From positions 56,726-120,725 of the forward strand of contig CALVFY010000003.1 of NCBI GenBank assembly GCA_944326945.1: a DNA stretch of 64,000 nucleotides, given 5' to 3'. The number at the start of each line of letters is the position of its first letter. Position 1 is the first letter of the stretch. A program made the translations under genes and the position numbers. The DNA comes from an uncultured Rikenellaceae bacterium (lineage in GTDB: Bacteria > Bacteroidota > Bacteroidia > Bacteroidales > Rikenellaceae). Shown in pieces: positions 55,707 to 64,000 of this stretch. The notes beneath the pieces were generated by a model that saw only the letters and a list, made by a program, of their open reading frames with translations, was not told the origin of the DNA and made no database searches.

Positions 55707-55737
55707 CAAAGATAGGAAACCTTTTTTGATTTTCCAA
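55707..55737 (-). promoter_or_regulatory. Promoter of greA
   Basis: -7 TATCTTTG (55707-55714) and -33 TTG (55735-55737) with a 20-base spacer on the minus strand. The leader is about 67 bases. Confidence 0.8.
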
Positions 55738-55793
55738 TACTTCGCCCGATTTCTTTTGGCATGTTATATGATAAAAGAATAGGCTAAAAATTA

Positions 55794-55801
55794 TATATTT
55801 G
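55794..55801 (+). promoter_or_regulatory. -7 box of the cardiolipin synthase gene
   Basis: TATATTTG, 20 bases before the ATG. No TTTG -33 is seen at the right distance. Confidence 0.55.
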
Positions 55802-55821
55802 CATGATTAGGAGAGATTCGT

Positions 55822-57294
55822 ATGCAGTTAACTCTACCCATTCTTGTGTTGTCTGATCTGGGACTGTTGATGAAGGTCTGCTATTTGTTGCTGGTGTTGG
55901 TAACCATCGGAGTCATTATCCACGACAAACGGGAGCCGGTTAAAGCATTGGCCTGGATCACGGTGATTGCATTGATTCCCGTGGCGGGAATGGTGCTGTA
56001 TGTGGTATTCGGACGTAATCACCGCAAGGAAAAGATTTTCAATCGGAAGGAGATTCGTGACCTGGAGCAGATCGAAAAGCTTTGTGAACAACAACTCAAG
56101 GATATTGCCAATCCTGATCTGATGTTGCGTCAGAGCATTGCCGACAATCGGGATATTATTACTCTGTTGCTCAATAACAATAAATCGCTGCTTACGATTC
56201 ATAATCGGGTGAAGGTGCTCAATAACGGGAAAGCTACTTTCGCTGCTATTTTGGAGGCTCTGCGGGGGGCGACCAGTTCGATTCATTTGGAGTATTATAT
56301 CTTTGAGAATGATCGTATCGGTAAGAAAATCGTCCGTATCCTGATGGAAAAGGCTCGGGCAGGGGTGGCCGTAAGATTTATTTATGACGATGTGGGCAGT
56401 TGGGGACTGAGTCCGAAATTTATCTATGCCCTGAAGAAGGCTGGAGTTGAGGTGGCGTGTTTCATGCCGGTGGTCTTTCCGTGGTTGACCAGTAAGGTGA
56501 ATTATAGAAATCACCGGAAAATCATCGTAGTAGATGGGAAAGTGGCCTTTACCGGTGGCATAAATATTGCAGAAAGGTATCTGCTGCGCAATGGGAAGTT
56601 GGGCTTGTGGAGAGATACCCATCTGAAGATCGAAGGTGAGGCCGTGGCGATGTTGCAGGTGGTTTTTCTGACAGACTGGTATTTCGTTTCGAAGCGTCAG
56701 CGGCTCAATCATGACAAATACTTTCCCAAATCCCGTGTCGAGGAGGAGTGTCCGCTTCAGATCGCTTCGTCGGGACCCGATTCCGATTGGGCATCGATCA
56801 TGCAGGCTTTCTTTGCTGCCATTACCCGGGCACAGAAATATATCTATATCTCTTCGCCTTACTTCCTGCCCAACGAGGCTATTCTGACCGCACTGAAAGT
56901 GGCTGCCTTGAGCGGAATTGACGTGAAGATTATGATTCCCAGCCGATCGGATACCAAAATTGTCTATTGGGCCACACGTTCTTATATATCCGAATTGATC
57001 GATGCAGGTATTGGGGTTTACCTCTATAATAAGGGGTTCAACCACTCGAAAGTGATTGTGATCGACGGACAGTTCAGTTCGGTGGGATCGGCCAATATGG
57101 ATATCCGTAGTTTTGAGGATAATTTCGAGGTGTCGGCCATTCTGTATGATCGTAAGATCGCTCAAGAGCTCGAACGATATTATCTGGCCGATCTGGAGCA
57201 TTGTACTAAGGTCACCCGCCAGATGTGGGATGCCCGGCCGAATCTGCATAACGTGTACGAATCGTTTTCTCGATTGCTCAGTCCGTTGCTCTGA
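55822..57294 (+). CDS. cls: Cardiolipin synthase (phospholipase D type)
   Basis: 490 residues. Two N-terminal transmembrane segments (about 5-30 and 38-60) are followed by a PLD domain pair with two HKD motifs: HRKIIVVDGKVAFTGG near 232 and HSKVIVIDGQFSSVGSAN near 410. It joins two phosphatidylglycerols, or PG and another lipid, into cardiolipin at the inner membrane. The HKD spacing and length fit ClsA-type enzymes. Confidence 0.94.
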   Translation: MQLTLPILVLSDLGLLMKVCYLLLVLVTIGVIIHDKREPVKALAWITVIALIPVAGMVLYVVFGRNHRKEKIFNRKEIRDLEQIEKLCEQQLKDIANPDLMLRQSIADNRDIITLLLNNNKSLLTIHNRVKVLNNGKATFAAILEALRGATSSIHLEYYIFENDRIGKKIVRILMEKARAGVAVRFIYDDVGSWGLSPKFIYALKKAGVEVACFMPVVFPWLTSKVNYRNHRKIIVVDGKVAFTGGINIAERYLLRNGKLGLWRDTHLKIEGEAVAMLQVVFLTDWYFVSKRQRLNHDKYFPKSRVEEECPLQIASSGPDSDWASIMQAFFAAITRAQKYIYISSPYFLPNEAILTALKVAALSGIDVKIMIPSRSDTKIVYWATRSYISELIDAGIGVYLYNKGFNHSKVIVIDGQFSSVGSANMDIRSFEDNFEVSAILYDRKIAQELERYYLADLEHCTKVTRQMWDARPNLHNVYESFSRLLSPLL

Positions 57295-57423
57295 GGGCAG
57301 CAGCCAGATGTGGCCCCGGAGGCGTTGTCACCCGAACTCTTCATTCTGAACGGCATGAATGAAGATGTTCGGACTAATTGTTTGTCTATAAAAGTAAGAC
57401 AGATACAATTACCTATTTAATAT

Positions 57424-58050
57424 ATGAGATTGGTTATGAGAAAATTAATTGTTGTTTTGGCGGGTTTTCTGCTGGGGTCGGCTACGGCTACGGCCCAGGT
57501 ACTGAAAATCGGTATGAAGGGGGGAATAAACACCTCCTCGTACAGTTTTGAATCGTTCGATCTGGGAGATAAACACATTTCGCCCGGATCATCTTCCGGT
57601 GTGGGCTATCATTTGGGATTGGTCATGCGGATATCTGTCCCTAAATTCCTGCAGATTCAGCCCGAACTGATTTATGCTTCACGAGACTTTCGCTATGTGA
57701 TTGATTCTCCCGGAACGTTGAGTCAGGCCCGTTTTACGGTCAAGCGATTCGAGTTGCCGTTAATGGTGGGATTCAACGTTCATGCATTTCGTCTGTATGC
57801 AGGGCCTGTTTTTCATCTGGCCTCCTCGGTGGAAAAACGCAATAATCAGGAGATGGATGTCAATTATCATCATTCGGATATTGCTCTTCAGGCTGGCGTA
57901 GGAGTGGATATCCACAAATTTTTTATAGATGCTCGTTACACTACTTTCCTCGGGAACCGTTATAATCAGTTCTCCTATCAGGAATTTTCTTCCCGGGTAA
58001 AGGTCTCCACGGATGCACAGTGGTATATCAGTGCCGGTTTCTTTTTCTGA
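57424..58050 (+). CDS. Small outer-membrane beta-barrel protein (PorT/OMP_b-brl type)
   Basis: 208 residues. A signal peptide (about 1-25, ending ATATAQ) precedes a short barrel of about eight strands (LKIGMKGGINTSSYSF; PKFLQIQPELIYASRDF; AGVGVDIHKFFIDARYT) ending in F, as in porin-family outer-membrane beta-barrel proteins (PF13568). An ATG at 57436 is an alternative start giving a more typical signal. No TAnnTTTG box is clear in the 129-base gap before it, which otherwise shows nothing. Function unknown. Confidence 0.8.
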   Translation: MRLVMRKLIVVLAGFLLGSATATAQVLKIGMKGGINTSSYSFESFDLGDKHISPGSSSGVGYHLGLVMRISVPKFLQIQPELIYASRDFRYVIDSPGTLSQARFTVKRFELPLMVGFNVHAFRLYAGPVFHLASSVEKRNNQEMDVNYHHSDIALQAGVGVDIHKFFIDARYTTFLGNRYNQFSYQEFSSRVKVSTDAQWYISAGFFF

Positions 58051-58082
58051 GAGTGTTTTATTCCAATTGGAAGATGATTATA

Positions 58083-58118
58083 GTAAAAGGCGATTCCCCG
58101 TTGGGAATCGCCTTTTAC
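58083..58118. terminator. Bidirectional terminator between two outer-membrane genes
   Basis: 16-bp perfect arms (58083-58098 and 58103-58118) with a CGTT loop and A/T outer pairs. Confidence 0.9.
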
Positions 58119-58142
58119 ATATTATTAATTTAACAGGTGTTA

Positions 58143-58796
58143 TTAGAATTTCACGGTAAATCCGGCGGTAATACCCGTGCTGCCTTCCAGGCTGATTCCG
58201 CCTTTTTGTTTGTCGAAACCTTGGTTGACAACCATTGCTTTGAGAGTCAGGTTCAAGTCAATGGCACGCGATACGCGGAAACGGTTGATAAGACCTCCGT
58301 TGATAGAGTAGCTGTTGAACGAAGTATCGTTTTCGGAAGATCTTGCATAACCTGCGCCGACATAAGGAATCAATTCATAAACTCTTCTGGAGTAGGGGCA
58401 AATAGCAGAGTTCAAATTGAACAAAATGTCGAAATGGAAGTTCATGTAATTGAATTGCTGTTGATAGCCTCCTTTAGGGGTTTGGCCTCCGGTTGCATAG
58501 GCATTGGCGGGAGAAGTAAAGCCTTTCATCTTGTATCCGTCATACTGGATACGGGCGCCCCATACGTGGGTGAACCATTTTCCGACAGCTACTTCGATAT
58601 CTGGAGTGATTCGATTGCCGAAATTCCCTGTCGAATAGTATTCTGCCCAATATGCTTGAGCACCTGCACCTACGGTCAAGAACCAATTGGCGTGTTTGTA
58701 GGTCCCTGCGGTAGAACTCATTTGGCCGTAGGCCTGGGAAGATACCGCTATCGCCGACAGCAGTATTCCGAAGCAAACTTTTGTAATCTTTTTCAT
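58143..58796 (-). CDS. Small outer-membrane beta-barrel protein, second type
   Basis: 217 residues from the ATG at 58796. The signal peptide ends near SSQAYG. The mature part has aromatic-rich strands (WFLTVGAGAQAYWAEYY; WFTHVWGARIQYDGYK; ELIPYVGAGYARSS) and ends TVKF, fitting an eight-stranded barrel of OmpA-like size without an OmpA peptidoglycan domain. It converges with the previous barrel gene but is not closely alike. The promoter has both boxes. Function unknown. Confidence 0.8.
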   Translation of the reverse strand: MKKITKVCFGILLSAIAVSSQAYGQMSSTAGTYKHANWFLTVGAGAQAYWAEYYSTGNFGNRITPDIEVAVGKWFTHVWGARIQYDGYKMKGFTSPANAYATGGQTPKGGYQQQFNYMNFHFDILFNLNSAICPYSRRVYELIPYVGAGYARSSENDTSFNSYSINGGLINRFRVSRAIDLNLTLKAMVVNQGFDKQKGGISLEGSTGITAGFTVKF

Positions 58797-58821
58797 AATC
58801 ATTTAGGTATCATCTATGACA

Positions 58822-58852
58822 CAAATGTATCATTTAAATTCTTATATTACAA
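58822..58852 (-). promoter_or_regulatory. Promoter of the second barrel gene
   Basis: -7 TACATTTG (58822-58829), -33 TTG (58850-58852), 20-base spacer, minus strand. Confidence 0.75.
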
Positions 58853-58937
58853 GAACCGTGCAAGAAATTAGAATACAATAGAGGTAAAAAAAGCGGTCTC
58901 AGAGACTGCTCTCTTAGATTTTGTGTGGTTTTTCTGC

Positions 58938-59879
58938 TTATAAAGCCTTGATTTCTTTGAGTATAGCGTTTGTCTTCCGAACTGCGGCGGCACTTTTCTC
59001 GAAAAGTTCTTTTTCTTGATCGGTTAGCTTCAATTCGAGCACTTTTTCTACGCCATTCTTCCCGATAACGGCAGGAACACCGATACAGATGTCGTTTTGA
59101 CCGTATTCGCCTTCCAGCGTTACGCACGAGGGGATCACTTTCTTCTGATCGCGCAGGATGGATTCTACAACATAGGCTGCTGCGGCTCCGGGGGCATACC
59201 AGGCCGATGTACCCAGCAGACCGGTCAATGTTGCTCCTCCGACCATCGTGTCGGCCACCACTTTCTGTAAGGTTTCGGCATCGGCGAATTCGCTTACCGG
59301 GATACCTTTATAAGTTGCTTTGCTTACGAGAGGAATCATGGTCGTGTCGCCGTGACCGCCGATTACCATACCTTCCACTTCGTTCGTGTTCACTCCGAGC
59401 GCCTTGCTCAGGTAGCATTTGAAACGAGAACTGTCCAATGCGCCTCCCATACCGAAGATCCGGTTTTTGGGCAGTCCGCTGATTTTCGATGCCAGATAGG
59501 TCATCGTATCCATCGGGTTGCTGACCATCAGAATGATAGCATTGGGCGAATATTTCAATACGCTTTCCACTACGCTTTTCACGATGCCGGCATTTACACC
59601 GATCAACTCCTCGCGGGTCATTCCCGGTTTGCGAGGCATTCCGGAGGTGACGACAACCACGTCCGAATTGGCTGTTTTAGAGTAGTCGTTGGTTACTCCC
59701 ACCATATTCGTGTCGAAATCGAGCAGGGTGGCTGTCTGGAACATATCCAGAATTTTCCCCTCTGCGAATCCTTCTTTGATGTCGATCAGCACCAGTTCGC
59801 TGGCGATTTCGCGGGTCGCCAATACATTTGCACAGGTAGCTCCCACATTGCCTGCACCTACAACAGTTACTTTTGCCAT
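58938..59879 (-). CDS. mdh: Malate dehydrogenase
   Basis: 313 residues of the LDH-like MDH type. The NAD site is VTVVGAGNVGATCANVLA with the aspartate LIDIKEG. The loop SGMPRKPGMTREEL carries the arginine that selects oxaloacetate over pyruvate, and the catalytic histidine is in VIGGHGDTTMIP. It interconverts malate and oxaloacetate; in fermenting Bacteroidales it works toward malate and succinate. It follows gcvH by 32 bases and is probably co-transcribed with it. Confidence 0.95.
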   Translation of the reverse strand: MAKVTVVGAGNVGATCANVLATREIASELVLIDIKEGFAEGKILDMFQTATLLDFDTNMVGVTNDYSKTANSDVVVVTSGMPRKPGMTREELIGVNAGIVKSVVESVLKYSPNAIILMVSNPMDTMTYLASKISGLPKNRIFGMGGALDSSRFKCYLSKALGVNTNEVEGMVIGGHGDTTMIPLVSKATYKGIPVSEFADAETLQKVVADTMVGGATLTGLLGTSAWYAPGAAAAYVVESILRDQKKVIPSCVTLEGEYGQNDICIGVPAVIGKNGVEKVLELKLTDQEKELFEKSAAAVRKTNAILKEIKAL

Positions 59880-59911
59880 AGTTTTACTCTGCTTATTATG
59901 ATTTTGAGTTA

Positions 59912-60289
59912 TTAGCCGATAATTTTTTCATAATCCTCGTTCGAAAGCAGGGCTTCGAGTTCGGCCGGATTCTCCATACGTATTTTGATCATCCAACCTG
60001 CTCCATAGGGATCTTTGTTCACACTGGCGGGGTCGTCGTTGAGGGCTTCGTTGAATTCCAGCACTTCGCCGCCTACCGGAATGAAGGCGTCCGAAACGGT
60101 TTTTACGGCCTCGATAGTGCCGAACACTTCTCCTGCAGAGAGGGTTTCTCCCACCGTAGGAACGTCGACAAAAACGATATCGCCCAATTGGCTCTGTGCA
60201 AAATCGGTGATCCCTACGTATGCGATGTCGCCTTCGGGACGGATCCATTCGTGATCCTTGGAATACTTTAAGTTGGAGGGAACGTTCAT
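59912..60289 (-). CDS. gcvH: Glycine cleavage system H protein
   Basis: 125 residues, the normal length. The lipoyl-bearing lysine is K63 in [11 protein letters not shown]. It shuttles the aminomethyl group between GcvP, GcvT and GcvL, none of which lie in this window. In bacteria lacking free lipoate transfer, GcvH can also act as a lipoyl relay. It is the first gene of a gcvH-mdh unit with a consensus promoter. Confidence 0.96.
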   Translation of the reverse strand: MNVPSNLKYSKDHEWIRPEGDIAYVGITDFAQSQLGDIVFVDVPTVGETLSAGEVFGTIEAVKTVSDAFIPVGGEVLEFNEALNDDPASVNKDPYGAGWMIKIRMENPAELEALLSNEDYEKIIG

Positions 60290-60323
60290 TTTTATAATTT
60301 TTTAAAATATGCAATTCAACACC

Positions 60324-60354
60324 CAAAGGTACTCTTTATTTTGGTTCCTGCAAA
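60324..60354 (-). promoter_or_regulatory. Promoter of gcvH-mdh
   Basis: -7 TACCTTTG (60324-60331), 19-base spacer, -33 TTTG (60351-60354) on the minus strand; a consensus match. Confidence 0.85.
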
Positions 60355-60419
60355 CGTTTATTGTGAATTTTTTCACAGTGCAAAACAAAAATGCACTCTT
60401 CTCTCTTTCGATTTTTCTT

Positions 60420-61484
60420 CTATTCGAGGTTTGGCGTGGATGACTCTTTGGAAAGTAAGTCGCAAATGCGATTAAAGATCATCTGAGGGGGGATCTGTTG
60501 CAGACAACGGTAGTCTTTGAATAGGCAGCGTTTGTTCCCGTACACAGAGCAGGGACGACAGGGCAGATCGAGTTGGATGGCATTTCGAAGATCCTGTCCG
60601 AAACCGTAAAAGCCTGCATAAGGGTGGGTGGCACCCCAGATGGATATGACGGGGACTCCCATGAGTGACGCCATATGCATCGAGGCGGAATCCATCGTGA
60701 CGATAGTGTCCAGATTCGACATCAGATCCATCTCTTCCGTGAGGGTGATCTTTCCGATTACCGATACGACTCGTTCTCCGTGGCGTATTTCCATGCATTC
60801 GGCGAAGTCACGCTCATAGGGACCGCCTCCGAATAGGAAAATGTGCTCGAATCGGGAGGCCAGCAGACCGATTAATTGATCGGTCTGGAGTGTGGGATAG
60901 ATTTTCCCTTTATGTTGGGCGAAAGGCGCCACTCCGATCCATTTGCCCTGTTTCGGACCGACAAGTTCCTTAATGGTGGGGGGAACCGGACGAATTTGTC
61001 GTTGGGGAACGGTCGGTGGCTGGAAAGAGAAGCCGAGACGGGTGATCGTTTGCTGGTACCGCTCCATGGAGGAGGGCAGTTGTTCCATGACCTTTCTGAA
61101 CTTGCGGGTCAGCATACGTTTTTCGGAACGGCCCTTGTCTATCACCTCCACCTGACAGCCGCTTATATATAGCAGGTATCGAAGCAACTTTGTGCGTAGG
61201 ACGTCGTGCAGATCGGCTACGTGAGTGAAACCGATTTTGCGCAGATCATTCCACAATCGAAGAATACCGAGAGTCCCCCTATGACGGCCTCTGAGATCGA
61301 GAGTAAAGAAGTCGATCCCCTCGATGTCACGGAAAAACGGACGAAAGAAGTCTCGTGTGAGTATTGTGATCTTTAGCGAGGGGTTATCCCGTCTCAATGC
61401 AGCGATAACGGGAGCAGAAATAACCACGTCTCCCATGGCTGAAAGCCGGATGACGAGCAGGTGTTTCTGTGATTCGTTTTCCAT
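60420..61484 (-). CDS. Glycosyltransferase family 9 (heptosyltransferase-like)
   Basis: 354 residues, two Rossmann halves of the GT-B fold (LLVIRLSAMGDVVISAPVIAALRR at the start; VAPFAQHKGKIYP; TMDSASMHMASLMGVPVISIWGATHPYAGF near 270, the ADP-sugar site). Members add heptose or related sugars to the LPS core. It starts 18 bases after the DUF4254 gene, with which it is often paired in Bacteroidota. Sugar and acceptor unknown. Confidence 0.9.
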   Translation of the reverse strand: MENESQKHLLVIRLSAMGDVVISAPVIAALRRDNPSLKITILTRDFFRPFFRDIEGIDFFTLDLRGRHRGTLGILRLWNDLRKIGFTHVADLHDVLRTKLLRYLLYISGCQVEVIDKGRSEKRMLTRKFRKVMEQLPSSMERYQQTITRLGFSFQPPTVPQRQIRPVPPTIKELVGPKQGKWIGVAPFAQHKGKIYPTLQTDQLIGLLASRFEHIFLFGGGPYERDFAECMEIRHGERVVSVIGKITLTEEMDLMSNLDTIVTMDSASMHMASLMGVPVISIWGATHPYAGFYGFGQDLRNAIQLDLPCRPCSVYGNKRCLFKDYRCLQQIPPQMIFNRICDLLSKESSTPNLE

Positions 61485-61502
61485 ATGTACCGAAACGAAA
61501 GC

Positions 61503-62105
61503 CTATTTGGAGGCGTACAATACCGGATTGAGTGCCGGATCGTTGTACATCTTCATTTGTTTGTAGGTTTTCATATACTTACGACCGGCGGCGATATCTT
61601 CCAACAACTCTTCGATAGCGGTCGACAGGTCGCGTTGTTGGGTCAGCAGCACGTCGAGTTTCTTCTGGCAGGCCCTGCGATGGGATTCATCGGTATCCTG
61701 TCGGAGGGTCTCTTGCCGCATATGATAGATTTTCAGCGATAGGATCGAGAGCCGGTCGATAGCCCAAGCCGGGGTTTCGGTGTTGATACGGGCATCGGGG
61801 AGGGGCCTGACCTCTTTGTATTTATCGAGCAGATAGCTGTCGATATATTCCACCATGTCGGTTCGTTCCTGATTCGATGCGTCGATTCTCCGTTTAATTT
61901 TGAGTGCCTCTACGGGGTCGATATTCGGATCGCGGATAATATCTTCCAGATGCCATTGAACGGTGTCTATCCAGTTCTTGAGATAGAGCAGATGTTCAAT
62001 ACTGTCGGCAGGGTAGGGATTGGTAACGGGATGATCCACGTTGTCCCAGCGATGGTAATCGTCGATAACTTGACAAAAAATGCTGTTAGCTTGTTCTGTG
62101 AACAT
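61503..62105 (-). CDS. DUF4254 family protein
   Basis: 200 residues from the ATG at 62105. All-helical, soluble, charged (VIDDYHRWDNVDHPV; YLLDKYKEVRP). It fits the DUF4254 family; no function is established. The close coupling to the GT9 gene suggests a role in the same LPS or glycan pathway. Three in-frame ATGs exist upstream or at the start; the one at 62105 lies after the promoter. Confidence 0.8.
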   Translation of the reverse strand: MFTEQANSIFCQVIDDYHRWDNVDHPVTNPYPADSIEHLLYLKNWIDTVQWHLEDIIRDPNIDPVEALKIKRRIDASNQERTDMVEYIDSYLLDKYKEVRPLPDARINTETPAWAIDRLSILSLKIYHMRQETLRQDTDESHRRACQKKLDVLLTQQRDLSTAIEELLEDIAAGRKYMKTYKQMKMYNDPALNPVLYASK

Positions 62106-62129
62106 ATAAGCAATATTGTTAGTTTTATG

Positions 62130-62176
62130 CAAAACTATAATTTTTTGCTCGATTTACAATAAAATATTTATCTTTG
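62130..62176. promoter_or_regulatory. Back-to-back promoters of DUF4254-GT9 and the glucosaminidase
   Basis: Minus strand: -7 TAGTTTTG (62130-62137), -33 TTG (62157-62159), 19-base spacer. Plus strand: -33 TTTG (62144-62147), -7 TATCTTTG (62169-62176), 21-base spacer. The two -33 regions interleave. Confidence 0.7.
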
Positions 62177-62203
62177 TCAACAACTCATTCAAGGAAACGG
62201 AAT

Positions 62204-63181
62204 ATGAATTTCGGAAAAATAGTGGCTGTCGTGTGCGGCCTTTTTATGGTAGGCGGAGTGCTGGCAGAGCAGCCCAGAATGTCGAGGGAGGAGTATATCC
62301 GGCGATATAAGGGATTGGTGATGGAGAGTCAGGAGGTGTATGGCATTCCGGCCAGTATCAAGATGGCTCAAGCTCTGCTCGAATCGGATAACGGAAACAG
62401 TCGGTTGGCTCGCGAGGCGAATAACCATTTCGGAATCAAGTGCAAGAGCGACTGGACGGGAATGACCATTTCGCATGACGATGATGCCAAGGGAGAGTGT
62501 TTCCGCAAGTATGCTTCGGTGGAGGACTCCTATCGGGACCATTCCGAATTTCTGGATAATTCGCCTCGTTATCAGGATCTTTTCAAGCTCGATCCGTTGG
62601 ATTACAAAGGCTGGGCCTATGGATTGAAGGCGGCCGGTTACGCCACTGATCCCAATTATCCCGAGCGTTTGATCAAGATCATCGAGGAGAATAAACTCTA
62701 TCTGTTGGATCAGAACAAGGAACTGCCCGAAGAGTTGCCTCGTCGTCCCGAGCCGATCGAAACGGAGATCCCGATGCCGACTTCGGCACCGATTGAGAAG
62801 ATCGATGTGGATAACTATATCGTTGCGATGGAAAAACTCAGGGGATACTCCCTCTATCACAATAACGGAAGTCAGTTTATCATTGCCAACGAGGGGGATA
62901 CGTTCGAATCGCTGGGACGAAAGATCGGAATCTCTGCCAAACGTCTGCGGAAGATGAACGACCTGCCCGAAACGGCTCAACTGGCCGGCGGAGAGATGGT
63001 TTATGTCCGTAGCAAGGCTAAACATTCCGGTAATGGGAAATTAATCCATATTGTACGGGAAGGAGATACGATGCATTCCATCTCCCAGCAGTACGGGATA
63101 CGATTGAAGAATCTGGCTAAAATGAACCATCGGGAGGAGAATGCCCGGGTGGAAGTGGGCCAGCAGATTCGACTGATGTAG
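62204..63181 (+). CDS. Glucosaminidase with two LysM domains (peptidoglycan hydrolase)
   Basis: 325 residues from the ATG at 62204. A signal peptide (MNFGKIVAVVCGLFMVGGVLA) is followed by a Glucosaminidase domain of FlgJ/LytG type (GIPASIKMAQALLESDNGNSR; NNHFGIKCKSDWTG; the glutamate in LLESDNG is the likely acid). Two LysM repeats follow (QFIIANEGDTFESLGRKIG near 232 and IHIVREGDTMHSISQQYG near 280). It should cut GlcNAc bonds in peptidoglycan. A start at 62174 is upstream of the expected RNA start by little and adds a hydrophilic tail. Confidence 0.9.
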   Translation: MNFGKIVAVVCGLFMVGGVLAEQPRMSREEYIRRYKGLVMESQEVYGIPASIKMAQALLESDNGNSRLAREANNHFGIKCKSDWTGMTISHDDDAKGECFRKYASVEDSYRDHSEFLDNSPRYQDLFKLDPLDYKGWAYGLKAAGYATDPNYPERLIKIIEENKLYLLDQNKELPEELPRRPEPIETEIPMPTSAPIEKIDVDNYIVAMEKLRGYSLYHNNGSQFIIANEGDTFESLGRKIGISAKRLRKMNDLPETAQLAGGEMVYVRSKAKHSGNGKLIHIVREGDTMHSISQQYGIRLKNLAKMNHREENARVEVGQQIRLM

Positions 63182-63212
63182 TCGGGGATTATTAACTTAC
63201 TTAATATATTAT

Positions 63213-63902
63213 ATGGATGGAGACCTTGGCCTGAAGGCCAAAATCGCAGAGAATCTGATTAGAAAATCGAATCTGCAGCAGAAGATTTATGACAATACCT
63301 TTGCCGTGTTCAACGAATTGAAGGAGACTCTTCACGAGATGGCTTCCGAGATGAACGAGTCGTTGGACGATCAGTTGGACAAGCGGGTGCGGATTGAGTA
63401 TCGCGACCGGGGCAAGTTCGAAGCTCAGATTCAGGTGGCTGGTGATATACTGATTTTCAGTATGCATACCAATGTGTTCGAATTCAATCGTGAACATATT
63501 ATCTGGCAGAATTCCTATGTGAGGGATCATAAGGAGAATTCCTATTGCGGAATCATCAATATTTACAACTTTCTGGCCGATTCATTCAAATATAATCGGA
63601 ACGCGGATGAGGGGTATCTGGTGGGACGGATCTTTGTCAATCATGAGAACCAGTATTTCGTGGAGGGGAAACGGCAGGTGAGTCTGCGGCATAACTGTTT
63701 CGGTACACGTCAGATCAGCAAGGAGTCCATTGTGGATATTGTGGAGGCGGCTATCGACTATGTACTCGATTTCGACCTGCTGGTTCCTCCGTATGATGCG
63801 GTGAAAGTGGTGACGGTGGATCAACTCAATACGAAAATCGAAAATTCGAAGATGCAGACCGGTAAACGTATGGGATACAAATTTAATTCAGACGATATTT
63901 AG
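63213..63902 (+). CDS. Conserved Bacteroidota protein of unknown function
   Basis: 229 residues, soluble, no signal peptide or membrane segment. An N-terminal helical part (KAKIAENLIRKSNLQQKIYDNTFAVFNELKETLHEM) leads to a mixed domain with IEYRDRGKFEAQIQVAGD and EFNREHIIWQNSYV. I do not recognise a named family. It lies 31 bases after the glucosaminidase and is probably in the same transcript. Confidence 0.7.
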   Translation: MDGDLGLKAKIAENLIRKSNLQQKIYDNTFAVFNELKETLHEMASEMNESLDDQLDKRVRIEYRDRGKFEAQIQVAGDILIFSMHTNVFEFNREHIIWQNSYVRDHKENSYCGIINIYNFLADSFKYNRNADEGYLVGRIFVNHENQYFVEGKRQVSLRHNCFGTRQISKESIVDIVEAAIDYVLDFDLLVPPYDAVKVVTVDQLNTKIENSKMQTGKRMGYKFNSDDI

Positions 63903-63931
63903 TAACTTTTTATGATTAATAGCGAAGTGAT

Positions 63932-64000
63932 TTAAACTTTTCTTTTCCTTACCCATTTTCTCAATAGCATAACAGAAAAAGCAATATAGTTCCATGATGC
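63932..64000 (-). CDS. Possible C-terminal end of a membrane protein (partial)
   Basis: 22 codons open to the window edge end in TAA at 63932-63934. The piece has a hydrophobic stretch (WNYIAFSVMLL) followed by a basic tail (RKWVRKRKV), as at the cytoplasmic end of a membrane helix. Too short for a family. It would converge with the unknown gene at 63213. Confidence 0.3.
   Translation of the reverse strand, partial: ASWNYIAFSVMLLRKWVRKRKV

Noticed and set aside
1..64000. CRISPR arrays, IS elements, prophage or integrase genes, rRNA operons
   Set aside because: I saw no regularly spaced repeats, transposase or integrase motifs, phage genes or rRNA sequences anywhere in the window.

Overview
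This is 64 kb of chromosome from a member of the Bacteroidota, most probably the order Bacteroidales. Four things support that. Genes are preceded by the phylum-specific promoter TTTG-N19/20-TAnnTTTG rather than by sigma70 boxes. There is a SusC/SusD pair. MurF and alanine racemase are fused in one protein. The LptD, lipoprotein and LytS/LytTR families are of the Bacteroidales type. The tRNA does not encode CCA. I cannot name the genus; a Rikenellaceae-like lineage is only a guess. The window is mostly ordinary core chromosome. I see no prophage, IS element, CRISPR array or plasmid gene.

Layout. 1-5.2 kb: the end of a DciA-like gene, a neurotransmitter:sodium symporter, HydG without HydE/HydF, and a lipoprotein flavoprotein. 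5.3-10.5 kb: carAB and a SpoU-type RNA methyltransferase. 10.5-20.6 kb: five genes on the minus strand, in transcription order a LytS-type sensor kinase, a secreted metzincin-like protease, SusC, SusD and a LytTR response regulator. This is the most system-like block in the window. 20.7-24.5 kb: pdxA, thrS and infC. infC appears to start at a rare ATA codon and is followed by a terminator instead of rpmI-rplT. 24.6-29.7 kb: miaB, a YitT transporter, plsY and an acyl-CoA synthetase.

29.7-47.4 kb is rich in envelope genes: an NlpE-like lipoprotein, two M3-peptidase lipoproteins, lptD, then the plus-strand run amidase, mce/mlaD, mutS2, murF-alr and rsmI-like. rsmE and a split chromate-transporter pair follow. 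47.5-55.6 kb: an RlmI-like methyltransferase coupled to a U32 peptidase, a TPR protein, tadA, aspS, a flavodoxin-ferredoxin, tRNA-Val and greA. 55.8-64 kb: cardiolipin synthase, two small outer-membrane barrels, mdh and gcvH, a GT9 glycosyltransferase with DUF4254, a LysM glucosaminidase and a conserved unknown.

How the genes work together. Several divergent pairs have promoters so close that the two starts must interfere: NSS/hydG, tadA/aspS, M3/rsmE and DUF4254/glucosaminidase. Envelope functions dominate: LPS export, phospholipid transport and synthesis, peptidoglycan precursor synthesis and remodelling, and periplasmic peptide degradation. The SusCD-protease block and the two M3 peptidases could together form a route from extracellular protein to peptides to dipeptides; that link is inference. 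The best candidates for new biology are the kinase/regulator-bracketed protease-SusCD locus, the ATA start of infC, the attenuator-like leader of greA, and a 20-bp-arm inverted repeat beside tRNA-Val.
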